DNA of 64,000 nt from Shewanella hanedai (lineage in GTDB: Bacteria > Pseudomonadota > Gammaproteobacteria > Enterobacterales > Shewanellaceae): assembly GCF_007197645.1 (NCBI RefSeq), contig NZ_VKGK01000025.1:1-64000 (forward strand), read 5' to 3'. The position numbers and the translations under genes were made by a program. The stretch's first letter is position 1, and each line of letters opens with the position of its first letter. Shown piece by piece: positions 28,422 to 37,303 of this stretch. The notes under the pieces are model-generated. The model searched no databases. It saw only the letters and a program-made list of their open reading frames with translations, and was not told the DNA's origin.

Positions 28422-29411
28422 ATGTTACCAACCAATGAACAACGTCGATGGATGTATCGAAATATGCTCATCAGCCGCTATATGGAAGAGCGCATCGAAA
28501 CCATCTACATGGAAGGAAAAAAGCCCATTTTCAATATGGCAAACGGCCCTATTCCAGGAGAGATGCACCTTTCTAATGGTCAAGAACCTTGTGCAGTGGG
28601 TGTATGTTGCCATTTAGGGGCTGAAGATATCGTGACAGCGACCCATAGACCCCACCATATTGCGGTTGCTAAGGGAGTTGACATCAAAAAAATGATGGCC
28701 GAAATCTTCGGCAAAAAAACAGGGTTAAGTGGTGGCCGTGGTGGCCATATGCACCTGTTTGATAAAGACGTTAACTTTGCCTGTTCAGGCATTATTGCCC
28801 AAGGTATGGGACCCGCAGTAGGCTCGGCCTTATCGCGTAAATTGCAACAAAAATCAGGCATTGCCATTGCGTATATTGGCGAGGGAGCTGCAAATCAGGG
28901 AGCCTTTCACGAAACACTCAATTTAGCGTCTGTGTGGAAATTACCCGTCATCTTTATTATCGAAGATAACGATTGGGGCATCTCTGTGGCCAAATCAACA
29001 TCGACGTCGGTGGCCAAAAATAGCGACAGAGCCGCAGCCTATGGAATGCCAGGCATCTTTATAAAAGACAACTGCCCTGACCAAATATTTAGTGCAACAG
29101 CTGCTGCCATTGAACAGGCTCGACGCGGCGATGGCCCCACTTTAATCGAAATAAAAACCTCACGCTTAGCAGGCCACTTTATGGGGGATGCTGAAGATTA
29201 TCGACCAAAAGGGGAAAAAGAAAATTTGCTTATGAATGATCCTATCCCTACGTATCGACAAGCTCTGCTCGATGAAAATGTCATCACACTCGAAGAAGAT
29301 AGCGCACTTGTTCAAGAAACCCAGCAACTGATCGAGGATGCCATCACTTTTGCTAGAGATAGTGACGAGCCCGCACCCGAAGAAGCGTTAGAACACGTAT
29401 TCGCTCACTAG
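28422..29411 (+). CDS. Thiamine-dependent dehydrogenase E1 component, alpha subunit (acetoin/pyruvate dehydrogenase type)
   Basis: 329 residues. The thiamine diphosphate motif starts at GEGAANQGAFHETLNLAS and ends in IEDNDWGIS. GGRGGHMHLF and THRPHHIAVAKG are typical of acetoin:DCPIP oxidoreductase and pyruvate/branched-chain E1-alpha subunits. The start is ATG 28422 after AGGAGA; an upstream in-frame ATG at 28368 lies in the spacer without support. It pairs with the beta subunit 25 bases downstream. I cannot tell from sequence whether the substrate is acetoin or a 2-oxo acid. Confidence 0.92.
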   Translation: MLPTNEQRRWMYRNMLISRYMEERIETIYMEGKKPIFNMANGPIPGEMHLSNGQEPCAVGVCCHLGAEDIVTATHRPHHIAVAKGVDIKKMMAEIFGKKTGLSGGRGGHMHLFDKDVNFACSGIIAQGMGPAVGSALSRKLQQKSGIAIAYIGEGAANQGAFHETLNLASVWKLPVIFIIEDNDWGISVAKSTSTSVAKNSDRAAAYGMPGIFIKDNCPDQIFSATAAAIEQARRGDGPTLIEIKTSRLAGHFMGDAEDYRPKGEKENLLMNDPIPTYRQALLDENVITLEEDSALVQETQQLIEDAITFARDSDEPAPEEALEHVFAH

Positions 29412-29436
29412 TATTCATCAATAGAAGGCCAAAACA

Positions 29437-30450
29437 ATGTCTGCAACGAATAAATTAACCATTGCACGTGCAATGGCAGAATCCCTAGCTCAAGAGATGA
29501 GAGCCGATCCTAACGTCTTCATTATGGGGGAAGATATTGCGCAACTCGGCGGTGTCTTTGGTAATACACGAGGACTGTATGCTGAGTTTGGAGGAGAGCG
29601 CGTCCGTGACACGCCGATTTCAGAAACGGCCTTTATTGGTGCCGGTGTGGGCGCTGCAATGGACGGCATGCGTCCTGTCGTCGAGTTGATGTTTGTGGAT
29701 TTTTTTGGTGTCTGCTTTGACGCCATATATAACTTAATGGCGAAAAATATCTACTTTTCTGGCGGGCACTCAAACGTCCCGATGGTGATCATGGCTTCTA
29801 CTGGCGGTGGTTACTCTGATGGCGGCCAGCACTCCCAATGCCTTTACGCTACCTTTGCCCACCTACCAGGGATGAAAGTCGTCGCACCCAGTAATGCCTA
29901 TGACGCTAAAGGACTTTTGACTGCGGCAATACGCGACAACAGCCCAGTGATCTACTTATTCCACAAGGGCCTGCAAGGCATGGGCTGGTTAGGCACAGAG
30001 CCTGCTGCCATCAACCAAGTACCAGAAGAAAACTACCAGTTAGAGATTGGCAAAGCTAAGACTGTCATCTCTGGTACTGATATCACCATTGTGAGTATTG
30101 GTATGGGGGTTCATCACGCGTTAAAAGCCGCACATGAATTACAAAAAGCCGATATCAGTATCGAGGTCATTGATCTGTGCTCACTGGTCCCATTAGATCG
30201 CGAACATATTATCGCGTCGGTTAACAAAACGGGCAAGCTGATTGTCGTCGATGAGGATTATCACAGTTATGGCATGAGTGGCGAGATTTTCGCGTCTGTC
30301 ATTGAACATGACCATACCATTTTCAAAACGCCGCCTCAGCGCATCACATACCCAGATATCCCCATTCCATTCAGCCGACCGATGGAACAATGGGCCTTGC
30401 CCTCTACCGAAAAGATAATTAACGCTTGTTTAACAATGAAGGAGAAATAA
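29437..30450 (+). CDS. Thiamine-dependent dehydrogenase E1 component, beta subunit
   Basis: 337 residues, transketolase-like pyrimidine-binding domain followed by the C-terminal transketolase domain. Motifs include MGEDIAQLGGVFGNTRGL, DTPISETAFIGAGVGAAMDG, GVHHALKAAHELQKADI and EVIDLCSLVPLDREHI. With the alpha subunit it would form the heterotetramer that decarboxylates or cleaves the substrate and passes an acyl group to lipoamide. AAGG lies upstream of the ATG. The stop is three bases from the next gene. Confidence 0.93.
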   Translation: MSATNKLTIARAMAESLAQEMRADPNVFIMGEDIAQLGGVFGNTRGLYAEFGGERVRDTPISETAFIGAGVGAAMDGMRPVVELMFVDFFGVCFDAIYNLMAKNIYFSGGHSNVPMVIMASTGGGYSDGGQHSQCLYATFAHLPGMKVVAPSNAYDAKGLLTAAIRDNSPVIYLFHKGLQGMGWLGTEPAAINQVPEENYQLEIGKAKTVISGTDITIVSIGMGVHHALKAAHELQKADISIEVIDLCSLVPLDREHIIASVNKTGKLIVVDEDYHSYGMSGEIFASVIEHDHTIFKTPPQRITYPDIPIPFSRPMEQWALPSTEKIINACLTMKEK

Positions 30451-30452
30451 AG

Positions 30453-30689
30453 ATGGCACAGGCAATAATTGTACCCGTCGATTTATGGGAAGACGATGAT
30501 GCAGAGGGCGTTATCACCGCTTGGCTGATTGATGACAATAGCGAGGTTCAATCTGAGCAACTTGTTGCAGATGTCATGGTTGAGAAGATCCAGTATGAAA
30601 TACACTCCCCTTTCACGGGTAAAATATCCATCACCTGCCACGAGGAAGAGGTTGTCACTAAAGGATGTACGATTGCGGAGGTGTCTTAA
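30453..30689 (+). CDS. Stand-alone lipoyl-domain protein
   Basis: A 78-residue protein made up of one biotinyl/lipoyl hammerhead domain. The modified lysine should be in VMVEKIQYEIHSP, followed by FTGKISITCHEEEVVTKGCTIAEV. In most complexes this domain is part of E2; here it is a separate gene. Start at ATG 30453 (AAGGAG at 30439-30444), not the earlier in-frame ATG inside the E1-beta gene. The E2 GTG follows its stop with no gap. It would carry acyl groups between E1 and E2 after lipoylation, perhaps by the ligase-like protein two genes on. Confidence 0.85.
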   Translation: MAQAIIVPVDLWEDDDAEGVITAWLIDDNSEVQSEQLVADVMVEKIQYEIHSPFTGKISITCHEEEVVTKGCTIAEVS

Positions 30690-31376
30690 GTGGATACTCA
30701 AATCAATAACTTAGTACACCTCAAGGGCGTGAGAGGTGCGATAGCCAAAAAGATGATACACAGCTTACAAAGCAGTGCTCAATTAAGCTTTCATGCAGAG
30801 GCCAACATTTCACCCCTGCTGGATTGTAAACGACAACTCTCTGCACAAGGCAACAATGTCTCCTTACAAGATATGCTGCATTTAGTCATCATCGCCACAC
30901 TAGGCCGCCATATGCACCTGAATGGAAAATTGGAAAACAATGCAATTACCTATGATCCAGACATTCATCTGTCCTTTGCGGTGAGCTTAGCGGATAACTT
31001 ATTAGTGACGCCGACTATTTTTTCAGCTCAACACCTTACCATTACTGAGTTGCAACAATTGAGGCATGAGGCAACAGGGAAAGCACAACGAAACGAGCTA
31101 AAACCCAAAGACTATACAGGTGGTAGCATTACCATCACGAATTTGGGCTTATCTAGGGTGAAATATTTCACCCCAATCTTAAACACGCCTCAAATCGCTA
31201 TTCTAGGTTTGGGGGCAACCACTGAAAGCTACAAACTCAATGCAGCAGGTGAATTAGAGGCGACAAAATTAATGGGACTCTCTTTAACTGTCGATCACAG
31301 GGCAATTGATGGAGTTCCTGCAGCCAATTTTCTGTCTGATTTATGTACCAATATTGAAGAGATTGAATGTGAATAA
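30690..31376 (+). CDS. E2 acyltransferase catalytic domain, without lipoyl or peripheral-subunit-binding domains
   Basis: 228 residues matching only the C-terminal catalytic part of dihydrolipoamide acyltransferases. The protein opens directly with VRGAIAKKMIHSL, the start of that fold, and holds GGSITITNLG and the active-site VDHRAIDGVPAANFL (HxxxDG). No lipoyl or E1/E3-binding domain precedes it. Starts with GTG directly after the lipoyl gene stop; GGAGG lies eight bases before. The split of E2 into two genes is unusual; no E3 gene is present, so a housekeeping lipoamide dehydrogenase would be needed. Confidence 0.88.
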   Translation: MDTQINNLVHLKGVRGAIAKKMIHSLQSSAQLSFHAEANISPLLDCKRQLSAQGNNVSLQDMLHLVIIATLGRHMHLNGKLENNAITYDPDIHLSFAVSLADNLLVTPTIFSAQHLTITELQQLRHEATGKAQRNELKPKDYTGGSITITNLGLSRVKYFTPILNTPQIAILGLGATTESYKLNAAGELEATKLMGLSLTVDHRAIDGVPAANFLSDLCTNIEEIECE

Positions 31377-32085
31377 ATCAATATTCATGGATCCAGTAAC
31401 AGCACTTGCATGGGAGAAGCACGCACTTGACCAAATAAAAGTAGACGGTCAATATCGTCTACTTGTTTGGGAGCCAGAGACAAGTGTCATGGTGTTGCCA
31501 ACAGGTCCTCGTTGGAAAATGCCACCTGAAAGTACCAAGCAGATGACGTCGTACGGGTGGCAGGTTCAATACCGTCAAACAGGCGGATCCCCAGTGCCTC
31601 AAACTCCAGGGGTTATCAATCTAAGCATGGTTTATGCGTGGCCTAAAGATAAACCCTTATCAATGTCCGGAAGCTATCAGCTACTCATCGACTTACTAAC
31701 TCAATGGTTAGCCCATTACGGCATACAGGGAGGAACTGGCGAGGTTGAAGGCGCTTATTGTAATGGCACCTATAACTTCGTAATCAAAGAGCAAAAACTT
31801 ATCGGCACCGCCCAACGCATCTCATCAAATACCAACCAGCAATATTTCGTTTTAGCCCATGCCTTTATTTTATTCGATGCGGATATTCTACAACTGATAA
31901 AGGCAGTAAATCATTGTTATCAATCACTCAATCTAACAGAGGTTTTTGATACTTCTGCGATGACATCACTGACTCAACTTGACCCACAACTCAAGGGGAA
32001 AAAAGCGTCGCTCATAGAAAACCTTGAGTGCACTGCACACGCGATACTCAAGGCACATAGCCAGCAACAAAACACGCAAAGCTAG
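31369..32085 (+). CDS. Lipoate-protein ligase A-like protein
   Basis: 238 residues from GTG 31369, which overlaps the E2 stop by eight bases; ATG 31387 is a possible alternative. The LplA/LipB/BPL fold is suggested by VQYRQTGGSPVPQTPGVINLS (family R-x-TGG-x-V pattern) and NFVIKEQKLIGTAQRI, which holds the conserved lysine. It probably attaches lipoate or an octanoyl group to the small lipoyl protein of the same operon. A ligase dedicated to one complex fits the divergent VEKIQ attachment sequence. Its N-terminus is shorter than E. coli LplA and no C-terminal accessory domain is seen. Confidence 0.82.
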   Translation: MNKSIFMDPVTALAWEKHALDQIKVDGQYRLLVWEPETSVMVLPTGPRWKMPPESTKQMTSYGWQVQYRQTGGSPVPQTPGVINLSMVYAWPKDKPLSMSGSYQLLIDLLTQWLAHYGIQGGTGEVEGAYCNGTYNFVIKEQKLIGTAQRISSNTNQQYFVLAHAFILFDADILQLIKAVNHCYQSLNLTEVFDTSAMTSLTQLDPQLKGKKASLIENLECTAHAILKAHSQQQNTQS

Positions 32086-32180
32086 ACTGGGATAGTGTTA
32101 TATGCTAATCCTAGCTAAATTAACAATTATCTAACAGAAGACATATGGAAGTGCATAAAATATAAAGTTAAGGTTTTGAC

Positions 32181-34136
32181 ATGAGAAATTCAGTGATAGA
32201 CCAGCACATCTCAAACGTATACAGCTCTATTGAAAACAAGGGTATAGAGAAGAATGTCGTTATTAGTTCTTGGAAACGATGTATTGAAACCTTCAAACTT
32301 GATCCCCTAAGCCGCCAACCTTCCCGCGTATTAACCCATTCCGAGTTACAAAATCATACCTATCCCATTGAAGAATTTATCACTACCGCACGAGAGGGCA
32401 TGAGAACACTTTACGCACAAGTACAAGCACTCGACTATGTGGTTTTATTATGTGATAGAAAAGGCGTCACTGTTGATTATATTGGCAATGACAGGCTGAA
32501 TAAAGAACTTAGAAACTCAGGACTATACTTAGGTGCAGACTGGAATGAGAGACATGCAGGGACCTGCGCCGTTGGTACGTTAATCAACGAATATGAACCG
32601 ATGACCATTCATCAACAAGACCATTTTGACATCGTGAACACCACATTAACTTGCTCTGCTTCGCCGATATTAGATCACGATGGTCAGCTACTGGCTGTAT
32701 TAGATGTGTCAGCACTACATTCGCCAAAAGAAAAAAGCAGCCAACATTTACTGCTAAAGTTAGTGCAAATGCACGCTAGGTTTATCGAATCGGCGCATTT
32801 TCTAAATTATTACCGTGAACATACCATTTTAAAATTTGATATCAATGTCTGTACGCTATCAACCAACTGCCCTAACCTTATCGCATTAGATAAGCACAAC
32901 GTAATTGTTGGTGCCAATCAAAATGCGCGTAAGATCATGGCACGCGAACTGGGCATTAAAGACATCACCTCTCAGCTGTTGACTGGTTTTGAATTTACCT
33001 CGTTATTTGAACTCAGTAAAAGCGAAGACGCCGCTTCATTTGACTATTATTTATTTAAATCTAGAAATACCGGACTGTCTTTTTTCTGTGACATTCAAGC
33101 ACCTAAAACAAAGAATAAAAGACTGTTTAACCCAGCACCAAATACCATTCATGACCCTGTAAATATCGTAGCAGCAGAGATAGATAAACTTGCAGGTCAC
33201 GATCCTTCGATGCACAAAGTCAAACAGCTGGCTAACAAGTTTTCTCCCACAGACATTAATATTTTAATTAGAGGGGAAACCGGCACAGGTAAAGAGGTGC
33301 TTGCTAAAGCCATTCATGACAGCAGCAAACGCAGTGGTGGGCCTTTTATCGCCGTAAACTGCGCTGCCTTACCTGATAGTTTGATTGAAAGTGAACTGTT
33401 TGGTTATAAATCTGGCAGCTTCACAGGTGCAAACAGCAAAGGTAAATCAGGGCTTATTCTCGCAGCAGATCAAGGCACGCTTTTCTTAGATGAAATTGGC
33501 GATATGCCCTCATCCTTACAAACCCGACTACTGAGAGTATTGGCAGAGAAAGAGGTCACCCCCATTGGCTCTGACAAACCCATTAAGGTCAATTTTCGAC
33601 TCATCAGTGCCACTCACCAAGAAGTTGCGCCACAAAATATACCGAATAAGAATGATTTTAGGGCCGATCTGTACCACCGTCTTAATGGCGCAACGATCAA
33701 CCTGCCACCACTGCGTGACCGACAAGATATCTATTATCTTATCTCCAAGCTGATGAGTAAAAAATCAAATATGAACTTGTCTAAATCAAGTTTGGAAGTG
33801 CTCACTGAGTACGCTTGGCCGGGCAACATTCGCGAGTTAAAGAATGTCATTAACTATGCCAGCACCCTTTGTGATGAGGAAGGAATACGATCTGAGCATT
33901 TACCGGATTACGTCTTTACCCGTGATCCATTTATCGTTAACGAACACAGTTATTCTCCTACAAGGCATGTCGAGACATTATCCGAAGAGGGACAAGAGTT
34001 GTTATTAACACTGAGAAATAATAATTGGAATGCGACAGCTTCAGCAAAAAAACTCAACATTGGACGAGCCACACTCTATAGAAAAATGAAAAAATTCAAT
34101 ATTATATCTCCAAACAACACTGATTTGACTTACTGA
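32181..34136 (+). CDS. Sigma-54-dependent transcriptional activator of the AcoR type
   Basis: 651 residues. N-terminal GAF-like sensor (about 75-195; NERHAGTCAVGTLINEYEPM, VNTTLTCSASPILDHDGQLL), a PAS-like linker, an AAA+ domain with Walker A GETGTGKE (365-372), GSFTGA (412-417) and Walker B LFLDEIGDM, and a C-terminal Fis-type helix-turn-helix (NNWNATASAKKLNIGRATLYRKM). This is the domain order of AcoR, which activates acetoin catabolism. The sigma-54-contacting loop reads GSFTGA, not GAFTGA. It sits 95 bases after the ligase gene, and three sigma-54 promoters with a shared dyad surround it; I infer that it controls them. Confidence 0.92.
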   Translation: MRNSVIDQHISNVYSSIENKGIEKNVVISSWKRCIETFKLDPLSRQPSRVLTHSELQNHTYPIEEFITTAREGMRTLYAQVQALDYVVLLCDRKGVTVDYIGNDRLNKELRNSGLYLGADWNERHAGTCAVGTLINEYEPMTIHQQDHFDIVNTTLTCSASPILDHDGQLLAVLDVSALHSPKEKSSQHLLLKLVQMHARFIESAHFLNYYREHTILKFDINVCTLSTNCPNLIALDKHNVIVGANQNARKIMARELGIKDITSQLLTGFEFTSLFELSKSEDAASFDYYLFKSRNTGLSFFCDIQAPKTKNKRLFNPAPNTIHDPVNIVAAEIDKLAGHDPSMHKVKQLANKFSPTDINILIRGETGTGKEVLAKAIHDSSKRSGGPFIAVNCAALPDSLIESELFGYKSGSFTGANSKGKSGLILAADQGTLFLDEIGDMPSSLQTRLLRVLAEKEVTPIGSDKPIKVNFRLISATHQEVAPQNIPNKNDFRADLYHRLNGATINLPPLRDRQDIYYLISKLMSKKSNMNLSKSSLEVLTEYAWPGNIRELKNVINYASTLCDEEGIRSEHLPDYVFTRDPFIVNEHSYSPTRHVETLSEEGQELLLTLRNNNWNATASAKKLNIGRATLYRKMKKFNIISPNNTDLTY

Positions 34137-34199
34137 CACTAAATTATCACAATCACGAAATTCACTCTCTGGTCAGTAAAATACTCTATCCTATCGCAG

Positions 34200-34238
34200 T
34201 TCTATCTTTATGGTCTCAACTGGGCCATAAAGATAGAA
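34200..34238. terminator. Hairpin between the convergent activator and porin genes
   Basis: Perfect 14-bp inverted repeat TTCTATCTTTATGG (34200-34213) and CCATAAAGATAGAA (34225-34238) with an 11-base loop. There is no long T run, but its place between convergent genes fits a shared terminator. Confidence 0.6.
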
Positions 34239-34302
34239 CATATCGACTTTAGTTGTTTTTAATCATCATTGTTAATATTGATAAAAACTAGAATGACCGA
34301 AA

Positions 34303-35502
34303 CTAAAAGTACCACAGCACGCCGCTGCTGACAGTATTGGCTTCAGAATCACTAAAACCTGTTTGAGACGTCGTGTGAGACGTATATTCCAAAGTAAACT
34401 GCAGACCTTTAGATATATCACGCACATAAACAATGGAATGAGACTGATTCTTTGCGCCCTCTATATCCGTATTCTCAGTCACGCCATATTGTACAGACAA
34501 CTGATTATCACCAAATTTGTATCCCATGTTGGCAAGAAAGCCTTGAGTCTCAACAGCATTGCCTAGTTTATCGGTTGCGCCGATAAACATAATCCCGTCT
34601 CCAAGTGCATCTCCCTTAAAGCCAGAAAGGTTTGCAGTAAAACCACCCAAAACCAACTTAGCACCTAACTCATAACCTGTAGCTGTAATTTCTCGTCCAG
34701 TATTGCCCGACAACTGCGCTTTTTGCGTCACAAAAGAGGTCCAAAGCTTACTCCCCCCTTCAATGTCATAACTCATTGACCCTTGCAGCATCGGAGTATC
34801 AAGGACGTTATATATTGGTCCACCAATAGAGATAGGATCAGGCTGAATATCTACAGGTTGAAAAACACCAATACTCGCTTGAAAGCCATTGATGACAGGA
34901 GAGGAATACGTGATTTGAGGTTGAAATGACATGTAGGTATAGCCCGCTGCAATCGCGCCAAATGTGGCATTAAATGCACCTGCAGCATCTGCATGGGTTC
35001 CTACACCAGGGATAGTGATATCAGAAAATGTAGCATAATATTGAAAGAGAGCCGCATCTCGTCCCACCACTAATTTTCCAAAATCGCCAGAAATGCTGAG
35101 TGAAACATTACGCACATCTCCCACATTTTGCCCTCCAGCAAATCTGCCACCAAATTTTGATGGGTTAGATGTACCAGGAGCAAAGCCAAAATGTCCTTTT
35201 AAATCCAGATCGTTTTCAGTTTTGTATGAGGCGACAAAATTAATCCATCCAGGCAAAAAACCATTTTGAACCGAGGCAGTGTCTTTATTATCAACCGCAA
35301 ACTCACAAGCCGAAAATGTACTCCACTGGCTTGAATCTGGTGCTACATCACAATCAGTTTGTGTGTAAAATCCACCGACGATACCATTAATATCCATGGA
35401 GAAATCACCTTCACTATATCCAATTGCATGTGCAACATTCGTTAAGCAAGCCATAGACACTAAAATAGAAAACCTTATGGAATAAAGTAATTTGTTGTTC
35501 AT
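34303..35502 (-). CDS. Outer-membrane porin
   Basis: 399 residues with a signal peptide ending in AHA (about residue 26) and a beta-barrel finishing in SSGVLWYF with terminal Phe. The repeated amphipathic strands, VSLSISGDFGKLVVGRDAALF and GSKLWTSFVTQKAQLSG fit the general Gram-negative porin family. It should admit a small solute; its sigma-54 promoter and upstream dyad match those of the GMC/dehydrogenase operon, so it may be the entry path for that substrate. AGGGA lies six bases before the ATG. Confidence 0.88.
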   Translation of the reverse strand: MNNKLLYSIRFSILVSMACLTNVAHAIGYSEGDFSMDINGIVGGFYTQTDCDVAPDSSQWSTFSACEFAVDNKDTASVQNGFLPGWINFVASYKTENDLDLKGHFGFAPGTSNPSKFGGRFAGGQNVGDVRNVSLSISGDFGKLVVGRDAALFQYYATFSDITIPGVGTHADAAGAFNATFGAIAAGYTYMSFQPQITYSSPVINGFQASIGVFQPVDIQPDPISIGGPIYNVLDTPMLQGSMSYDIEGGSKLWTSFVTQKAQLSGNTGREITATGYELGAKLVLGGFTANLSGFKGDALGDGIMFIGATDKLGNAVETQGFLANMGYKFGDNQLSVQYGVTENTDIEGAKNQSHSIVYVRDISKGLQFTLEYTSHTTSQTGFSDSEANTVSSGVLWYF

Positions 35503-35560
35503 ATAAATCCCTATTAGTTTGTTTTATTTTAAACGCATAATTATTTGCGTAATGTCATAT

Positions 35561-35577
35561 CGCACAATCCATGCCAA
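35561..35577 (-). promoter_or_regulatory. Sigma-54 promoter of the porin gene
   Basis: On the minus strand: TTGGCATGGATTGTGCG. The -24 GG and -12 GC are both present with ten bases between; one mismatch in the TTGC block. Predicted start about 48 bases before the ATG. Confidence 0.72.
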
Positions 35578-35721
35578 TAAAACAAACAAATGCACTCGCA
35601 ATAAAACAAACAAAAACAACACTTGATTTCAATGCGTTACCAAACGTTAATAACTCGTATAAAAAACAAAATAAAAAATAAATATAATTAAAAACAGAAA
35701 TAAGCATGAGATAATAAAAAG

Positions 35722-35737
35722 TGAAACAACTGTCTCA
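35722..35737. promoter_or_regulatory. 16-bp dyad, likely enhancer site (copy 2, porin)
   Basis: TGAAACA-AC-TGTCTCA on the plus strand; half-sites pair at 6 of 7 positions. Its centre is about 180 bp upstream of the predicted porin transcription start. Confidence 0.7.
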
Positions 35738-35893
35738 ATGCGTTACATCTATGAATTTAATTAATAAAATAAGTCTCGGCTTAGGTTTTATTTATAATAA
35801 TAAGATTAACAAGTAGGTTATTTTAATTTATGGTTAACATGATTAAGTAAGAAGTACTGGTTTACACTCGACAAAGATTGAACTTTAGAACAT

Positions 35894-37150
35894 TCATACT
35901 AGAGTAGGAATTAACACCATTGTTCTCTGGTATATCCAGACTAAAGAGATCATGATACTGATCATCGCAACTCCTTTTCGCCACTGTTTTAACCACTTAA
36001 ACTCTAGCCACTCTATAAGTGTAAATATCAAAATAAGTCCCCCATAGAGTAATACCTGCCCAGCCTCAATACCAAGATTGAAACCTAACAGAGAGTACAG
36101 ATCGATACCTTGGTTTTGAACAAAGACTTTATTCATCAAAAAAGAGAAGCCAAAACCATGAATTAAACCAATGAAAAATGACACAAACCAATGGCTCACA
36201 TCACTGCGCTTAACTAAATTAATGGCAGCCATATACAGAATTGTCATTGCTATTGCCAGTTCAATCATAGGAATAAACCAGGTTCCCTCTAAAGTGCTAA
36301 TTGTCGCTCCCAGAGTCAGTGTGATCATATGACCTAAGGTAAAACCTGTCACATTTTTAAAAAAAAGCATCATTGTTGAACACGATAAAGTCATCAATAC
36401 AATAAACAACATATGGTCCATGCCAGTAAAAATATGTTCTATTCCCATCGTAAAAAAATCGATAAATGAAGAGCTTGAATGATTCAGTAAAACCCCCTCA
36501 CTCAATGTACCAGGTATTGTTTTAACCTCTATATTCATCGATTTTGGGTATGTGATCACGTTAACTAGCCAATCAGTAGCCTTGAACTTTTCCCCAGCGG
36601 TACTCACCAAAAAGATATCCTCTGAAAAATCTGCACCACTAAAGGTCACCGAAAAATCAATCACAGCATCAAACAGCTCAAGTGGATTATTTGGAAACAT
36701 CTCTCCAGACATAGCTATATAGGCATTATCTAGGTTGTTGAATACAGGTCGGTCATGAAAGTTATGAATTTTTATTTTACCAACTTTATATTCAAGCCTC
36801 TTTCCTTCAGTGGTCTTTAAATAAAACTCTTTCATGATGATTTTTTTAAATTGTGGAAGCTGATCACGTATATCCACTTCATCTAAATAATATAAAGCCT
36901 CTGATTCATTTTTTTCAATTTTGGTAAAGGGAATACGTTGCTGTTTATCAATACCAGCCCAATTAAAAGGGAGTAAAATTAAAGGTGCTGGGGATCGAAT
37001 ATGTACACTAATTGAATCCTTGTTATTTATTGGCTCAATAATAATATTGCGAGTAATAGCCTCTCCAAAATGAGCAAAAGCTGATACAGAAATAATAAAT
37101 AGACTGATGAATAGACTGATGAATAGAATTGTCTTTTTAACACTAAGCAT
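35894..37150 (-). CDS. HupE/UreJ-like membrane protein with a periplasmic N-terminal domain
   Basis: 418 residues. A signal-like N-terminus (MLSVKKTILFISLF...AFAHFG) is followed by about 210 residues outside the membrane and then a C-terminal block of about seven helices with HIFTGMDHMLF and GLIHGFGFSF, typical of the HupE/UreJ_2 family (putative metal or small-molecule transporters or accessory proteins). ATG 37150 is chosen over an extended frame from 37246 because it starts at the signal peptide. The sequence encoding the signal contains a 12-bp tandem repeat (LFISLFISLF). It follows the VOC gene after 153 bases on the same strand. Function unknown. Confidence 0.82.
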   Translation of the reverse strand: MLSVKKTILFISLFISLFIISVSAFAHFGEAITRNIIIEPINNKDSISVHIRSPAPLILLPFNWAGIDKQQRIPFTKIEKNESEALYYLDEVDIRDQLPQFKKIIMKEFYLKTTEGKRLEYKVGKIKIHNFHDRPVFNNLDNAYIAMSGEMFPNNPLELFDAVIDFSVTFSGADFSEDIFLVSTAGEKFKATDWLVNVITYPKSMNIEVKTIPGTLSEGVLLNHSSSSFIDFFTMGIEHIFTGMDHMLFIVLMTLSCSTMMLFFKNVTGFTLGHMITLTLGATISTLEGTWFIPMIELAIAMTILYMAAINLVKRSDVSHWFVSFFIGLIHGFGFSFLMNKVFVQNQGIDLYSLLGFNLGIEAGQVLLYGGLILIFTLIEWLEFKWLKQWRKGVAMISIMISLVWIYQRTMVLIPTLV

Positions 37151-37303
37151 AGAAAAATACCTTGCTTCACAGTTTGAACTCTTACTTAACCAAGCTAGGA
37201 CACCGTTAATATTCTCAGCATACGAGCAATAACGGGCTAACCTCAATGGGCTTAATGATTATATGAATCTTGCCCATTGAGATTAAACTAGTTGATATAA
37301 CCG

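Larger units (their letters stand above)
35503..35893. other. Porin regulatory region
   Basis: This gap holds the porin's sigma-54 promoter (35561-35577), the 16-bp dyad (35722-35737) and two copies of TCAATGCGTTAC (35629-35640 and 35735-35746), the second overlapping the dyad. The sequence between is very AT-rich, which would favour bending of the DNA between activator and promoter. I see no gene. Confidence 0.6.

Noticed and set aside
37151-37246. 32-residue extension of the HupE-like protein
   Set aside because: A signal peptide begins at ATG 37150; the upstream part has no family resemblance.
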